Shown one piece after another: positions 53,138 to 61,947 of a DNA stretch of 64,000 nucleotides. The number at the start of each line of letters is the position of its first letter. Position 1 is the first letter of the stretch. The notes below the pieces were generated by a model. It was not told the DNA's origin, did not search any database, and saw only the letters and a list, made by a program, of their open reading frames with translations. A program made the position numbers and the translations under genes. This DNA is from an uncultured Armatimonadota bacterium (GTDB taxonomy: Bacteria; Armatimonadota; Armatimonadia; Armatimonadales; Armatimonadaceae): positions 186,001-250,000 of the forward strand of contig CAIVZM010000018.1 in assembly GCA_903910385.1 (NCBI GenBank), given 5' to 3'.

Positions 53138-53193
53138 TATTAGCCTTAAAGATACAAACGCAAAACAACCAGAAAAAGCAAGGGATTATAATC

Positions 53194-53676
53194 ATGGCAG
53201 AAAGACCTATCGAAGGCGCGGAAGCGCCTGATTTCACCCTGTTCGCTACGGCAAATGACACGCCAGTGACCCTTTCCGATTTCCGGAATAAGAAAGTGGT
53301 CGCTCTCTATTTTTATCCCAAAGACGATACGCCTGGTTGCACCGTGGAAGCGTGTGCATTCCGTGATTTGACTACGGACTTCGAAGCGGCGGGTGCTATC
53401 ATCTTCGGGATTTCCATGGACGATATGGACTCGCACCAAAAATTCGCCGACAAGTTTCAGTTGCCGTTCCCGCTGCTTGCCGATGTGGAAGGAATTGTCT
53501 CGAACGCTTACGGCGTTTATAAAGAGAAGAACTTTTACGGCAAAAAGAGCATGGGGATCGAGCGAACGACTTTTATCATCGGCAAAGATGGGAAAATAGC
53601 GAAAGTGTATCCTCGTGTCAAAGTCGATCAGCACGCCGAAACCGTTCTGCAATTCATACAGGAATCGGCGTCGTAA
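53194..53676 (+). CDS. bcp: Peroxiredoxin of the Bcp/PrxQ type
   Basis: Thiol peroxidase of 160 aa. The peroxidatic cysteine is C49 in PGCTVEACAF, with a resolving candidate C54 (C-x4-C), as in Bcp/PrxQ. YFYPKDDTPGC and the FAGRTTF-like ERTTFIIG segment are typical. It reduces peroxides with thioredoxin in the cytoplasm. ATG 53194 follows AAGGG; the frame is open further upstream into the adenosyltransferase gene, but without conservation. It lies 56 bp after that gene and 80 bp before the MerC-like gene. Confidence 0.95.
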   Translation: MAERPIEGAEAPDFTLFATANDTPVTLSDFRNKKVVALYFYPKDDTPGCTVEACAFRDLTTDFEAAGAIIFGISMDDMDSHQKFADKFQLPFPLLADVEGIVSNAYGVYKEKNFYGKKSMGIERTTFIIGKDGKIAKVYPRVKVDQHAETVLQFIQESAS

Positions 53677-53711
53677 CGCAGGGATACGGGATCAGGGTCG
53701 TACCTTCTTTG

Positions 53712-53740
53712 TTGCAAATGATTCGCGATTAAGATACACT
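53712..53740 (+). promoter_or_regulatory. Promoter with Fur-family-like inverted repeat before the MerC-like gene
   Basis: TTGCAA (53712-53717) and TACACT (53735-53740) are 17 bp apart. TGCAAAT-G-ATTCGCG (53713-53727) is an imperfect 7-1-7 inverted repeat (5 of 7 pairs) like Fur/Zur boxes, over the -35. TTGCAAATGA recurs at 53751-53760 over the start codon. Confidence 0.4.
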
Positions 53741-53756
53741 CAAGACAGTTTTGCAA

Positions 53757-54227
53757 ATGAGTGTCATAAACGCTGTTTCGGATAAACATCAGGAAAACGT
53801 GGCTCTTACCGTCCCGGTAAAAGACTTTGCGACTTCGGCGCGACTGGATAAAGTCGGCGCTACCGCTTCCCTTCTTTGCGCTGTCCATTGTGCGGCGATG
53901 CCGTTATTGCTGACACTGCTGCCGCTGGTCGGTCTCTCTTTTTTCGCCAGCCAGTGGATGGAATGGCTTCTGGTCGTTTTTTCCGCTGCGCTGGGGACTG
54001 CCAGTTTGTGCCTGGGATACCGTGAGCATAAATCACGCCGTGCATTCGCCGTCTTGAGCGGAGGGCTTGCCCTTCTGGCTCTGGGACGAATCATGGAGCA
54101 GTGGGGAATCGGCGGGTTCTGGGGAGTTGTCATCGTCGTTTGCGGCGGCCTCACTGTCGCATCCGCGCATTTCCTCAATCGCCGCCTCTGTGAATCCTGC
54201 CACGCCTGCCATACCCATCAGGGTTAA
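53757..54227 (+). CDS. MerC-like membrane protein with C-terminal metal-binding tail
   Basis: Protein of 156 aa from ATG 53757 (TTG 53751 also in frame). Four membrane helices (about 35-135) carry the MerC motif LLCAVHCAAMPLL in the first. The C-terminal tail is CESCHACHTHQG, a plausible zinc or other metal site. MerC proteins transport mercury in mer operons, but chromosomal relatives are linked to zinc homeostasis; no mer genes are present here. A Fur-family-like box in the promoter would fit metal-dependent repression. Confidence 0.75.
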   Translation: MSVINAVSDKHQENVALTVPVKDFATSARLDKVGATASLLCAVHCAAMPLLLTLLPLVGLSFFASQWMEWLLVVFSAALGTASLCLGYREHKSRRAFAVLSGGLALLALGRIMEQWGIGGFWGVVIVVCGGLTVASAHFLNRRLCESCHACHTHQG

Positions 54228-54274
54228 CCTCAGCGGCTATCAAGAACTCTGCTTGACCTTCTCCGTTTCTTTCG

Positions 54275-56704
54275 CTATCTACGGATCAACAACAAGCCCA
54301 GTAGCGATTCTTCCGGCGTTCCATAGCCGTTTTCGGCGCGTTCCCGGAACCGCTGGAAAGCGACATTGTCCTTCGGGACGATGGGTGACAGCAGTTGAAG
54401 AAAAGTGGCATAGTCGGCGGTGGCGAAAGCGTCGATCAATCGTGCGGCGTCTTCAGCGGGAAATTGATCCGGGGAATCGCGACGCAGGGCGTTGAGGAGA
54501 CGGTTTACAGCTTCATCCCGCGCCATTTCTCTCAAACTAAGGTAAGGATAGAGGGCGCCGGAAGGAAGCAACAGGTCTGAAATCGCCTGTAATATCTGCT
54601 TGTAAGCAAGCGATCCGATTCCCGCCCTGTCCAACGCAGGAATCAGCACATTCAAAAGTTCGTCGATATCTTGGTGTGACTGCTTCCCGATACGACTGAG
54701 CGCCAGCGCTTCCTGCGCCAGAACGGCGGTATCTTCTTCGGAGATGGTGCGCGAGCGTAATGTAAGGTACGTTTCCGGTAGCCCGGCTGCCTGAACCGAG
54801 AGCGAACCGAGAGCGCGGGCGGCGGCAAAGCGCATTCCGCGCTCCACTTCCGGCGAGAGCAGGTACAACAGACGCGGCAAAATCGGGGCGATCTGTTGTA
54901 GCGTGAGCGTCCCTCCCAGCGATGCGAGCGCCTGACAGGCGGCTTCACAGGCGGTAGGATGCTGCGGCGTCAGAGCGACGACAAGAGCGGGCAGAGCGTC
55001 CGGGTCCGCCAGTTCCGCAAGGGCGCGAATTGCGGCGACGCGCACTCCGGCATCCGGCCCCTGAGCGGCGGCGACCAGATAAGGGGTCGCCTGCCGATCC
55101 CCAATCTTTCCCAGCGCATGGGCGCACAGTTCACCGATACCCGCCGCCGGGTCGCCCATCTTTTCCCCAAGAGCGGCGATGGCGCGAGAATCCCCGATAC
55201 TTCCCAGAGATTCCGCTGCCTGTTCGCGCACTTCCAGTGAGACATCTTCCAGAGCGTTGGTCAGTTCTTCTACCGCCAGGGGCGAACGCAGGTTTCCGAG
55301 GTCTTCTGCGGTTTGCCGGCGCTCGATAGCGTCACTGGGACGCGATAACCGTCGCGCCGCGAAATAAGACGATATGGGACGCGCCGACGCCAACTGATCC
55401 AGAACATAACGTGTCGAGTGACTTTCCTCGGTTGTCCGTACCGTCCGTAGCTGAAATAGCATTCCTATTCGGATGAATGCCGTCATCAAAAATAGCAACT
55501 TGTAATTATTGAAATCGATAAAACCGAGCGAAAGATGAACGTGGGAAAGGGCGTTCATCGCCGCGCCGCCCAGAATCGGCGAAGCGAACCCGACAAGCCC
55601 GGTAATCGCGGAGAAGACCGCGACATAGGTCGCCCGTCGCGCTGCATCGGACATATTCAGGAGCATATTGAACTGCGTCAGGCCGACTCCCGCCCATGCC
55701 GCCCCGGAAAGGAGATTCAACAGAATGATCACCCCGATATTCCACCAGAGAAGATTCGGAATGGTCAGACACCAGAGAAGCGGGGCGAAAATGGTCACTG
55801 CCGACGCCATCATGAGGACTGGTCGCGAACCGTATTTATCGCTGAGGTAACCCCAGATGGGCGTCATCGCCAGACCCGATCCTGCCGCCGACGCCCCAAG
55901 AATCTGTACCGTTAAATACGGCAGATTGAGCGCTGTCTTATCTAACTGCCATGTCATAAAGAACTGACCGGCGAAGGACTGACTGAGAACCGCGAGTGCA
56001 GAAAACGCCAGAAAGGAAACGAATTTTTTATCCGAAAGCGGAGCCGCAGCCGCCTTGAGGGGGTTTTCCCGAACGGCGGCATGCATCATCGGCGGTTCCG
56101 GTTGACTGAGAATCATCAGAAAGGCGGCGACCGCCGCAATACTGGCGACCCCAAACAGCACGGCAAACCCGATGCGGGGATCGAACCGCCCGTATTTGAC
56201 CGCCTGATCCAGAAACGCACCTGCCGGAAGCGGAGCAAGCATCGCCACAATACCAGCATACATGTTGCGCCGCCCAAAGTAATCACCCCGGGAAGTTGCC
56301 GGGACGAGATCACTCATCCACGAAGACCAGGCAGGCATGACAATTGTCAGCAGAGCCGACGAGAGCGTGAGCAACAGGAGAAAAGTGGTAAGCTGTGCGG
56401 TATGAGGAACAAGAAACGGAATCAGCAGAATAGGAATCCAGAGCAAGCGACCCAGAACCGATGAGACTCCACAAAACACACGACGCTCTCCGCGACGCTC
56501 TACATATGCGGCGGCAGGGATCTGTAGCAGGTTGACCGCCGCCGGAAGCCCCGCCAGCAGTCCGAGTTGCACGGGAGTCGCTCCCAGATGAAGAGCAAAA
56601 CCGGTCTGAAAAGGTCCTGTCGTTAGCGCCATCCAGACGGTCGCCCAGACACCTTCCCAGATGGAAATGCGAAGGCCGCGCAAAATATCGAGACGAGAAA
56701 GCAT
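54275..56704 (-). CDS. MFS transporter fused to a HEAT-repeat domain
   Basis: Protein of 809 aa. Residues 1-430 form a 12-helix MFS transporter (ATPVQLGLLAGLPAAVN, the WGYLSDKYGSRPVL loop motif, SDLVPATSRGDYFGRRN). Residues 460-700 hold HEAT-like repeats: SLEVREQAAESLGSIGD, AHALGKIGD and RVAAIRALAELADPDAL show the repeated helix pairs. The rest is helical and poorly conserved. Such repeats usually bind other proteins, so the cytoplasmic domain may link transport to a partner or regulate it. The substrate is unknown. No Shine-Dalgarno is seen before ATG 56704. Confidence 0.85.
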   Translation of the reverse strand: MLSRLDILRGLRISIWEGVWATVWMALTTGPFQTGFALHLGATPVQLGLLAGLPAAVNLLQIPAAAYVERRGERRVFCGVSSVLGRLLWIPILLIPFLVPHTAQLTTFLLLLTLSSALLTIVMPAWSSWMSDLVPATSRGDYFGRRNMYAGIVAMLAPLPAGAFLDQAVKYGRFDPRIGFAVLFGVASIAAVAAFLMILSQPEPPMMHAAVRENPLKAAAAPLSDKKFVSFLAFSALAVLSQSFAGQFFMTWQLDKTALNLPYLTVQILGASAAGSGLAMTPIWGYLSDKYGSRPVLMMASAVTIFAPLLWCLTIPNLLWWNIGVIILLNLLSGAAWAGVGLTQFNMLLNMSDAARRATYVAVFSAITGLVGFASPILGGAAMNALSHVHLSLGFIDFNNYKLLFLMTAFIRIGMLFQLRTVRTTEESHSTRYVLDQLASARPISSYFAARRLSRPSDAIERRQTAEDLGNLRSPLAVEELTNALEDVSLEVREQAAESLGSIGDSRAIAALGEKMGDPAAGIGELCAHALGKIGDRQATPYLVAAAQGPDAGVRVAAIRALAELADPDALPALVVALTPQHPTACEAACQALASLGGTLTLQQIAPILPRLLYLLSPEVERGMRFAAARALGSLSVQAAGLPETYLTLRSRTISEEDTAVLAQEALALSRIGKQSHQDIDELLNVLIPALDRAGIGSLAYKQILQAISDLLLPSGALYPYLSLREMARDEAVNRLLNALRRDSPDQFPAEDAARLIDAFATADYATFLQLLSPIVPKDNVAFQRFRERAENGYGTPEESLLGLLLIRR

Positions 56705-56808
56705 GAATATATTTAATCTGTGCGGCGCTATCTCTTATGAGATTTTATCAAACCATAATAACGCAATAGCGTCTTGTGGCGTGTATCAGCGCCGCACAGA
56801 CTAATGTA

Positions 56809-57129
56809 TCAGTCTTCCGGTCGGTCGCCGGGTTCAATTCCCTGCTCCGATGCAGTCTTCCAGAGTCGCACACTCATATCTCCTGCGACATGAATCTGGC
56901 AGGAAAGGCGGTACTTTTCGATAAGCGCCGGTTCTTCGAGAGCGGCGATTTCCGCCTCAGAGATCTCCGGAACGGTTCCGGCAAGGATTTCGACACGACA
57001 GGTAGTGCAGGCGGCATTACCACCGCAACGATGCAAAATATCTATTCCGGCATCTTCGATTGCAAGAACCAATTTTTTTCCTGCGGGAGCCTCGAACGCA
57101 TCGCGTCCTTCAACTATCACTGTAGGCAA
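56809..57129 (-). CDS. [2Fe-2S] ferredoxin, adrenodoxin/plant-like
   Basis: Protein of 106 aa. Cluster cysteines are C35, C41, C44 (RCGGNAACTTCRVE) and C77 (RLSCQIH), the plant/adrenodoxin pattern. It carries electrons in the cytoplasm; a partner reductase or oxygenase is not seen nearby. The start is TTG at 57129, fixed by GGAGG about 7 nt upstream, and TATATAC further upstream is a plausible -10. The last 15 residues are charged. Confidence 0.92.
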   Translation of the reverse strand: MPTVIVEGRDAFEAPAGKKLVLAIEDAGIDILHRCGGNAACTTCRVEILAGTVPEISEAEIAALEEPALIEKYRLSCQIHVAGDMSVRLWKTASEQGIEPGDRPED

Positions 57130-57284
57130 GGGGTATCCTCCGTCGTCAAAAGTATATACATTTATTCATTAGGCGACATTCGTCGCCCTACCCCTACATT
57201 CAACCCGGCAAAGCGGTTTTCCTTGTCCAATAAAGCCTGCAACGGGAGAAGGAATTCTTCCACACACGGTACAAAGAGATTTGT

Positions 57285-58112
57285 ATGGAATTAACGATTT
57301 TAGGAACGGCGGCGGCGGAAGCATGGCCCGCTCCCTTTTGCCGTTGTGACGCCTGTCAGGAGGCGAGAAGACGGGGCGGACCGAATTTGCGCTCACGCTC
57401 CGGCGCGATTCTGGACAACGATTTCAAGATAGATTTCGGGCCGGATACGGTCATGCAACTGATTCGTCAGGGACGTGATTTGCAAGAGGTGCGCACGCTG
57501 GTTTTTACGCATCATCACTGTGACCATATCGTCCCGACGGAACTGGAATGGGCGAACGCCAACTTTACCAATACTCCGCCTACGACGCCGATTGCAGTTT
57601 ACGGGAACGAAGCGGTAATGCAAATGCTACACAACGAATTTTCCCATCATAACGCGTCAAATCTGGATTTTCAGCCGGCGCTACAGGCGTTTCACCCGGT
57701 CACGACGGCAACCCGGGATATAATTCTGCCGCTACCCGCTGACCATGCGCCAGGGTCGTTCGTTCTGCGGATCACCCGGGCGAAGGACGGCAAATCGCTG
57801 TTTTACGGGCATGATTCCGGTCTTTATCCGGCGGAAACGCTGGATGCCCTTACGAAAGCCGGGACGCTGGATATCGCCGTTTTCGATTGCACCTTTGGCG
57901 GGAAGAAGACGGCGAACCGTGGACACATGGATATCGACGGCGTCGTTCAGATGGCGGAGACATTACGCGAACGAGGCGTCATTACGCCGCAGACGCACTG
58001 CATCGCCTCGCACTTTTCACACAATGGCAATCTGATGCACGAAGAACTGGTTCAGGCGTTTCTGCCGCATCGAATACAGGTCGCCTTCGATGGAATCGTC
58101 GTCCGGGCCTGA
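57285..58112 (+). CDS. PhnP-like metallo-beta-lactamase-fold phosphodiesterase
   Basis: MBL-fold protein of 275 aa. The metal motif THHHCDHI (about 75-82) and the later GHDSGLY and HFSHNG segments supply the dinuclear site; an N-terminal CRCDACQ motif is typical of PhnP, where it binds zinc. PhnP cleaves cyclic phosphoribosyl phosphate in phosphonate use, but no phn genes are near, so a different cyclic phosphodiester substrate is possible. It is 70 bp upstream of rtcB, on the same strand, which also handles cyclic phosphates. Confidence 0.82.
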   Translation: MELTILGTAAAEAWPAPFCRCDACQEARRRGGPNLRSRSGAILDNDFKIDFGPDTVMQLIRQGRDLQEVRTLVFTHHHCDHIVPTELEWANANFTNTPPTTPIAVYGNEAVMQMLHNEFSHHNASNLDFQPALQAFHPVTTATRDIILPLPADHAPGSFVLRITRAKDGKSLFYGHDSGLYPAETLDALTKAGTLDIAVFDCTFGGKKTANRGHMDIDGVVQMAETLRERGVITPQTHCIASHFSHNGNLMHEELVQAFLPHRIQVAFDGIVVRA

Positions 58113-58181
58113 CGCCGCTGTGTTTAGTTGTCCTTAGCGCTATCGCTCCCCGATGCGACAAAGCATCGGAGATGAAATCCA

Positions 58182-59354
58182 ATGGAAGAAATGGAAAACG
58201 TCCGAGTATTCGGACTACACGATGAGAACACACTGGCGCAGATGAAAAACTGCGCCAAAGATAACGCTGTGGTCGCAGGAGTCCTCTGCGCGGATGGTCA
58301 TCTGGGCTATGCCGTCCCCATCGGGGGCGTCCTCGCCTACGACTATAAAATCAGCCCTTCTGGCGTCGGCTTCGACATCGCATGCGGGAACAAATGTATA
58401 CTAACTGATATGCCCGCTCGAGAGGCGCGTCGCAAGATCAAGAAGATCATGGACGATGTCTGGGCGAAAATATCGTTCGGGATGGGGCGCAACAATCAGG
58501 AAGAGGTCGACCACGAACTTTTCGATGACGAGGCATGGAAAATGCCTGCGCTACGCTCTCTCAAGCAGACGGCGCGCAACCAGCTGGGGACGGTCGGCGG
58601 CGGAAACCACTACGTCGATATCTTCGCGGATGAATTGGACCGTGTCTGGGTGGGGGTTCACTTCGGGTCACGCGGATTGGGACATAAGACCGCAACGCAC
58701 TTTCTGGAAGCAGGAGGGGCGACCGATGGCATGACTGCGGATCCGCTGATTCTGGATATTCGCTCCAACCTGGGAACCGAGTATATCGAGGCGATGCAGT
58801 TGGCGGGACGATACGCGTACGCCGGACGCGACTGGGTCTGCGGCAAAGTAGCGCGTATCCTCGGCGCGAAAGTGTTGGACGAAGTTCACAACCACCATAA
58901 CTATGCCTGGAAGGAAACGCACAACGGGCAGGAGTTATGGGTCGTGCGGAAAGGGGCGACTCCGGCATTCCCCGGACAACGCGGTTTTGTTGGGGGGTCG
59001 ATGGGCGATATATCTGTGATTCTGGAAGGGGTCGAGTCGGAGGAATCGAAAAAGGCGCTCTACTCTACCGTCCATGGCGCAGGTCGCGTACTGAGCCGCT
59101 CCGCTGCGAAAGGGAAGTGGAAAGGCAAACAGGAAATTCGTCCGGGTCAGGTATCGCGGCGGATGATGGACGCCTGGATCATGGAAAAGAAGGTGGAATT
59201 GCGCGGGGCGGATGTCGATGAGTCTCCGCACTGCTACAAGCGTCTGCCGGAAGTCCTGAACTATCACGCCGACACGGTAAAAATTCTGCATACTCTCACT
59301 CCTCTCGGAGTTGCGATGGCAGGCCCGGATGTACATGATCCCTACAAGGACTGA
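58182..59354 (+). CDS. rtcB: RNA-splicing ligase RtcB
   Basis: RNA ligase of 390 aa. Metal and GMP-binding signatures are intact: DGHLGYAVPIGG, GVGFDIACGNK (cysteine), VGGGNHYVD, GVHFGSRGLGHK, VHNHHNYAWKE, ATPAFPGQRGFVGGSMGD and the guanylylated histidine in VHGAGRVLSR. RtcB joins 2',3'-cyclic phosphate or 3'-phosphate ends to 5'-OH ends with GTP and Mn2+. Pairing with a PhnP-like phosphodiesterase suggests linked end-processing. It lacks an archease partner in the window. ATG 58182 is used; an ATG three codons later is possible. Confidence 0.93.
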   Translation: MEEMENVRVFGLHDENTLAQMKNCAKDNAVVAGVLCADGHLGYAVPIGGVLAYDYKISPSGVGFDIACGNKCILTDMPAREARRKIKKIMDDVWAKISFGMGRNNQEEVDHELFDDEAWKMPALRSLKQTARNQLGTVGGGNHYVDIFADELDRVWVGVHFGSRGLGHKTATHFLEAGGATDGMTADPLILDIRSNLGTEYIEAMQLAGRYAYAGRDWVCGKVARILGAKVLDEVHNHHNYAWKETHNGQELWVVRKGATPAFPGQRGFVGGSMGDISVILEGVESEESKKALYSTVHGAGRVLSRSAAKGKWKGKQEIRPGQVSRRMMDAWIMEKKVELRGADVDESPHCYKRLPEVLNYHADTVKILHTLTPLGVAMAGPDVHDPYKD

Positions 59355-59379
59355 GATAATGAGATAGTACGAGGTTGAG

Positions 59380-59407
59380 TTGCGGCGGCGTTCACACGCC
59401 GCCGCAA
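59380..59407 (+). terminator. 12-bp hairpin between rtcB and the PhzF-like gene
   Basis: TTGCGGCGGCGT pairs with ACGCCGCCGCAA across a TCAC loop. There is no T-run, so it may be a Rho-type or attenuating structure; it lies 13 bp before the next start codon and could also hinder its translation. Confidence 0.55.
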
Positions 59408-59419
59408 AGAAGGGATTGC

Positions 59420-60322
59420 ATGGATTTCTTTATCGTCGATGCCTTTACCGATACGCCGTTTCAGGGAAACCCGGCAGGAATCTTCTTTGAGGACGATGCC
59501 GCGCTGTCCGATGAACAACGGATGCGTCTCTGTGCGGAGATGTCACTGGAATCGGCGTTTATCCTGCCTGCCTCCGGGGAAGCGGACTTGCGAATGCGCT
59601 ATTACACCGCGGTTATGGAAATCCCTTTCTGCGGTCATGCAACAGTAGCGGGAATGACGGCTCTGGCTGCATCAGGACGAATTTCACCAGATAGAACCTA
59701 TCGGGTGGAAACGAACGCAGGAATCCTACCAGTGACCGTTACCGGTCAGGGAGACAAGGTAGCCATTACCCTGAATCAGCGCCCCGGTCAATTTCTCAAG
59801 GAACTATCGGCGGCGGAAGTGGAGGAGGTGACAGCAGCGCTGCGCCTGACGCGACCGGCGCAATATCCGCTTCGAGTGGTTTCTACAGGCTCCCCATGGC
59901 TCCTGTATCAGGCGCTGGAGCCAGCGGTGGTAGACAGTATTGATCCCAGAATTTGCTCGGATGCCATTATAGAAATATCGAAACGTCACGACGTTCTGGG
60001 CGTTTATATTTTCGCTATGCGTACAGACGGAGCGGCGAGAGGGGAAAACGGTCACATCTGGAGTCGTTGCTTCTGCCCTATTGCCGATTTGCCAGAAGAC
60101 CCGGTGACCGGTAGCGCTCTGGGTTGCGTCGGTTGCTATCTGGGGGCTTATGGAGATATAACCCTTTCGTCCTCGGGAGGGGTGTTTCGGGCGACACAGG
60201 GGTTCGCCGGTAGACGATGGGGTTCCGCGTATGTGGCGATCATCAAAAATGAGAAGGATGAGTGGCAAGCATTTGTTACGGGATCGGCGATTGTAACGGC
60301 AAAGGGCGAAATTTTCCCCTGA
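59420..60322 (+). CDS. PhzF-family epimerase-like protein
   Basis: Protein of 300 aa with the duplicated hot-dog-like PhzF fold. Typical blocks are [10 protein letters not shown] (about 15-24), the SLESAF glutamate region (about 45), IPFCGHAT (about 72-79) and, in the second half, [12 protein letters not shown]. PhzF itself isomerises a phenazine precursor, but most homologues have unknown substrates and no phenazine genes are nearby. ATG 59420 follows AAGAAGGGA. The frame continues upstream without conservation. Confidence 0.88.
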   Translation: MDFFIVDAFTDTPFQGNPAGIFFEDDAALSDEQRMRLCAEMSLESAFILPASGEADLRMRYYTAVMEIPFCGHATVAGMTALAASGRISPDRTYRVETNAGILPVTVTGQGDKVAITLNQRPGQFLKELSAAEVEEVTAALRLTRPAQYPLRVVSTGSPWLLYQALEPAVVDSIDPRICSDAIIEISKRHDVLGVYIFAMRTDGAARGENGHIWSRCFCPIADLPEDPVTGSALGCVGCYLGAYGDITLSSSGGVFRATQGFAGRRWGSAYVAIIKNEKDEWQAFVTGSAIVTAKGEIFP

Positions 60323-60398
60323 ACGCTTTCTGTTCTCCGCAAAGAACGCTCACATCATCCTTACTTCCTACCTACTCCCTAACCTCGAATCCCTCCTG

Positions 60399-60404
60399 TA
60401 TAAT
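60399..60404 (+). promoter_or_regulatory. -10 box 6 nt before the gatB start
   Basis: Consensus TATAAT, separated from the ATG at 60411 by GACCGC. Transcription should begin at the start codon. No convincing -35 was found. Confidence 0.6.
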
Positions 60405-60410
60405 GACCGC

Positions 60411-61853
60411 ATGGAATACGAAGTCAGCGTCGGGATGGAATGCCATGCGGAGCTCCTGACCAACTCGAAGATGTTTTGCGGGTGCGAAAATGCGTTCGGC
60501 GGCGATGCCAACACACGAACGTGTCCGGTGTGTCTGGGACTGCCTGGGTCCCTCCCGGTTTTCAATAAGGCGGCGGTAGAACATGTCATCCGCACGGCGC
60601 TTGCGCTGAACTGCGAGATTTCGATGCACACGATCTTCCACCGCAAGAATTACTTTTACCCCGACCTGCCCAAAGGCTACCAGATTTCCCAGTACGGACA
60701 GACACCTATCGGTATCAACGGTTACCTAGAAATTGAGACGCCGGAGGGAGCGATAAAAAAAATTCATATCACTCGCGTCCATCTGGAAGAGGACACCGGG
60801 AAATCCATTCACATCGACGGTCTGGGCTACTCCGTGATGGATTATAACCGTTCCGGCGTCCCGCTGATGGAGATTGTGACCGAATTTCCGCCCGATGTGC
60901 AGTCCGGCGAGGAAGCGGCGCAGTATGCCGAGAATCTTCGCTCCGTCCTGCTTTATTTGGGCGTCAGCGACGGGCGCATGGAGCAGGGAAGTCTGCGCGT
61001 AGAACCAAACCCGTCCGTGCGCCCGGAGGGGAGCGAAAAGTATGGCGTCAAGACCGAACTCAAAAACCTGAACTCGTTCCGGGCGGTGCGACTGGGCGTC
61101 GAGTATGAGGCGGCACGGCATGTCGAGGTGTTAGAGTCTGGAGGCGTCATCGTCCAGGGAACCTACGGATGGAATGATGAAAAGGGCGAGACTTTCTTAC
61201 AACGACCCAAAGAGTTCGAGCAGGAATACCGCTACTTCCCCGAACCCGACTTGATCCCGATTGACTTCGACGAGGACTATATCGAGCGTCTGCGGGTGAC
61301 GATTCCCGAACTGCCACTGGCGAAGAAGCGGCGATTGATGGAGCAATACGGTCTTCCTTCTTCGGATGCCGCTCTGCTGGCGCAGGATCAGGCGAGCGCC
61401 GCTTACTTCGAGAAAGCGGCGAAATCCGCCGGCGATCCCCGGGCGGTCGCCAACTGGATGTCCGGCGATCTGACTCGTCTGGCGAACGCCGCAAATACTC
61501 CTGTTTACGCTACCCCGATTACGGCAGAAAACCTCCGTGAACTGGTAACCCTGATCGAAAAGGGAACTATCACCGGAAAAATAGCCAAATCGCTGATCGA
61601 GGATATGTTCACGACGGGCAAAACCGCCTCCGCACTGGTCGCCGAAAAGGGGCTGAAAGTTACGGGAGCTGACGAGGCGCTGAGCATTGTCCAGAAGGTC
61701 ATCGCCGCCAACCCGGATGTCGTCGCTAAGATCAAGGCGGGTAATGAGAAATCGGCGGGGTTCCTCGTCGGACAGATCATGAAGGAAGCAAAAGGTCAGG
61801 CGCGACCTGACGATGTCAATCGGCTTCTGAAAGAAGAGTTGGATAAGCTGTAG
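60411..61853 (+). CDS. gatB: Aspartyl/glutamyl-tRNA amidotransferase subunit B
   Basis: Protein of 480 aa, full GatB length. It begins [15 protein letters not shown]; the [18 protein letters not shown] block and the EDTGKSIH segment form the kinase/amidotransferase site, and the C-terminal GatB_Yqey domain (about 330-478) ends [11 protein letters not shown]. With GatA and GatC it amidates misacylated Glu-tRNAGln or Asp-tRNAAsn. gatA and gatC are not adjacent. A consensus TATAAT lies 6 nt before the start, with no Shine-Dalgarno. Confidence 0.96.
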   Translation: MEYEVSVGMECHAELLTNSKMFCGCENAFGGDANTRTCPVCLGLPGSLPVFNKAAVEHVIRTALALNCEISMHTIFHRKNYFYPDLPKGYQISQYGQTPIGINGYLEIETPEGAIKKIHITRVHLEEDTGKSIHIDGLGYSVMDYNRSGVPLMEIVTEFPPDVQSGEEAAQYAENLRSVLLYLGVSDGRMEQGSLRVEPNPSVRPEGSEKYGVKTELKNLNSFRAVRLGVEYEAARHVEVLESGGVIVQGTYGWNDEKGETFLQRPKEFEQEYRYFPEPDLIPIDFDEDYIERLRVTIPELPLAKKRRLMEQYGLPSSDAALLAQDQASAAYFEKAAKSAGDPRAVANWMSGDLTRLANAANTPVYATPITAENLRELVTLIEKGTITGKIAKSLIEDMFTTGKTASALVAEKGLKVTGADEALSIVQKVIAANPDVVAKIKAGNEKSAGFLVGQIMKEAKGQARPDDVNRLLKEELDKL

Positions 61854-61885
61854 AGGGTCACGGGTTCCCCTTCTCGATCGGATCG

Positions 61886-61929
61886 TCCGTTAGAAGGAAC
61901 GTTCTTCCATGAGCGCTCCTTCTAACGGA
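61886..61929. terminator. 13-bp stem-loop between convergent gatB and deacetylase genes
   Basis: TCCGTTAGAAGGA (61886-61898) pairs with TCCTTCTAACGGA (61917-61929) across an 18-nt loop. A TTTT run follows after six bases on the plus strand. It is probably a terminator shared by both genes. Confidence 0.8.
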
Positions 61930-61947
61930 TGGCGTTTTCGCCCGAAT

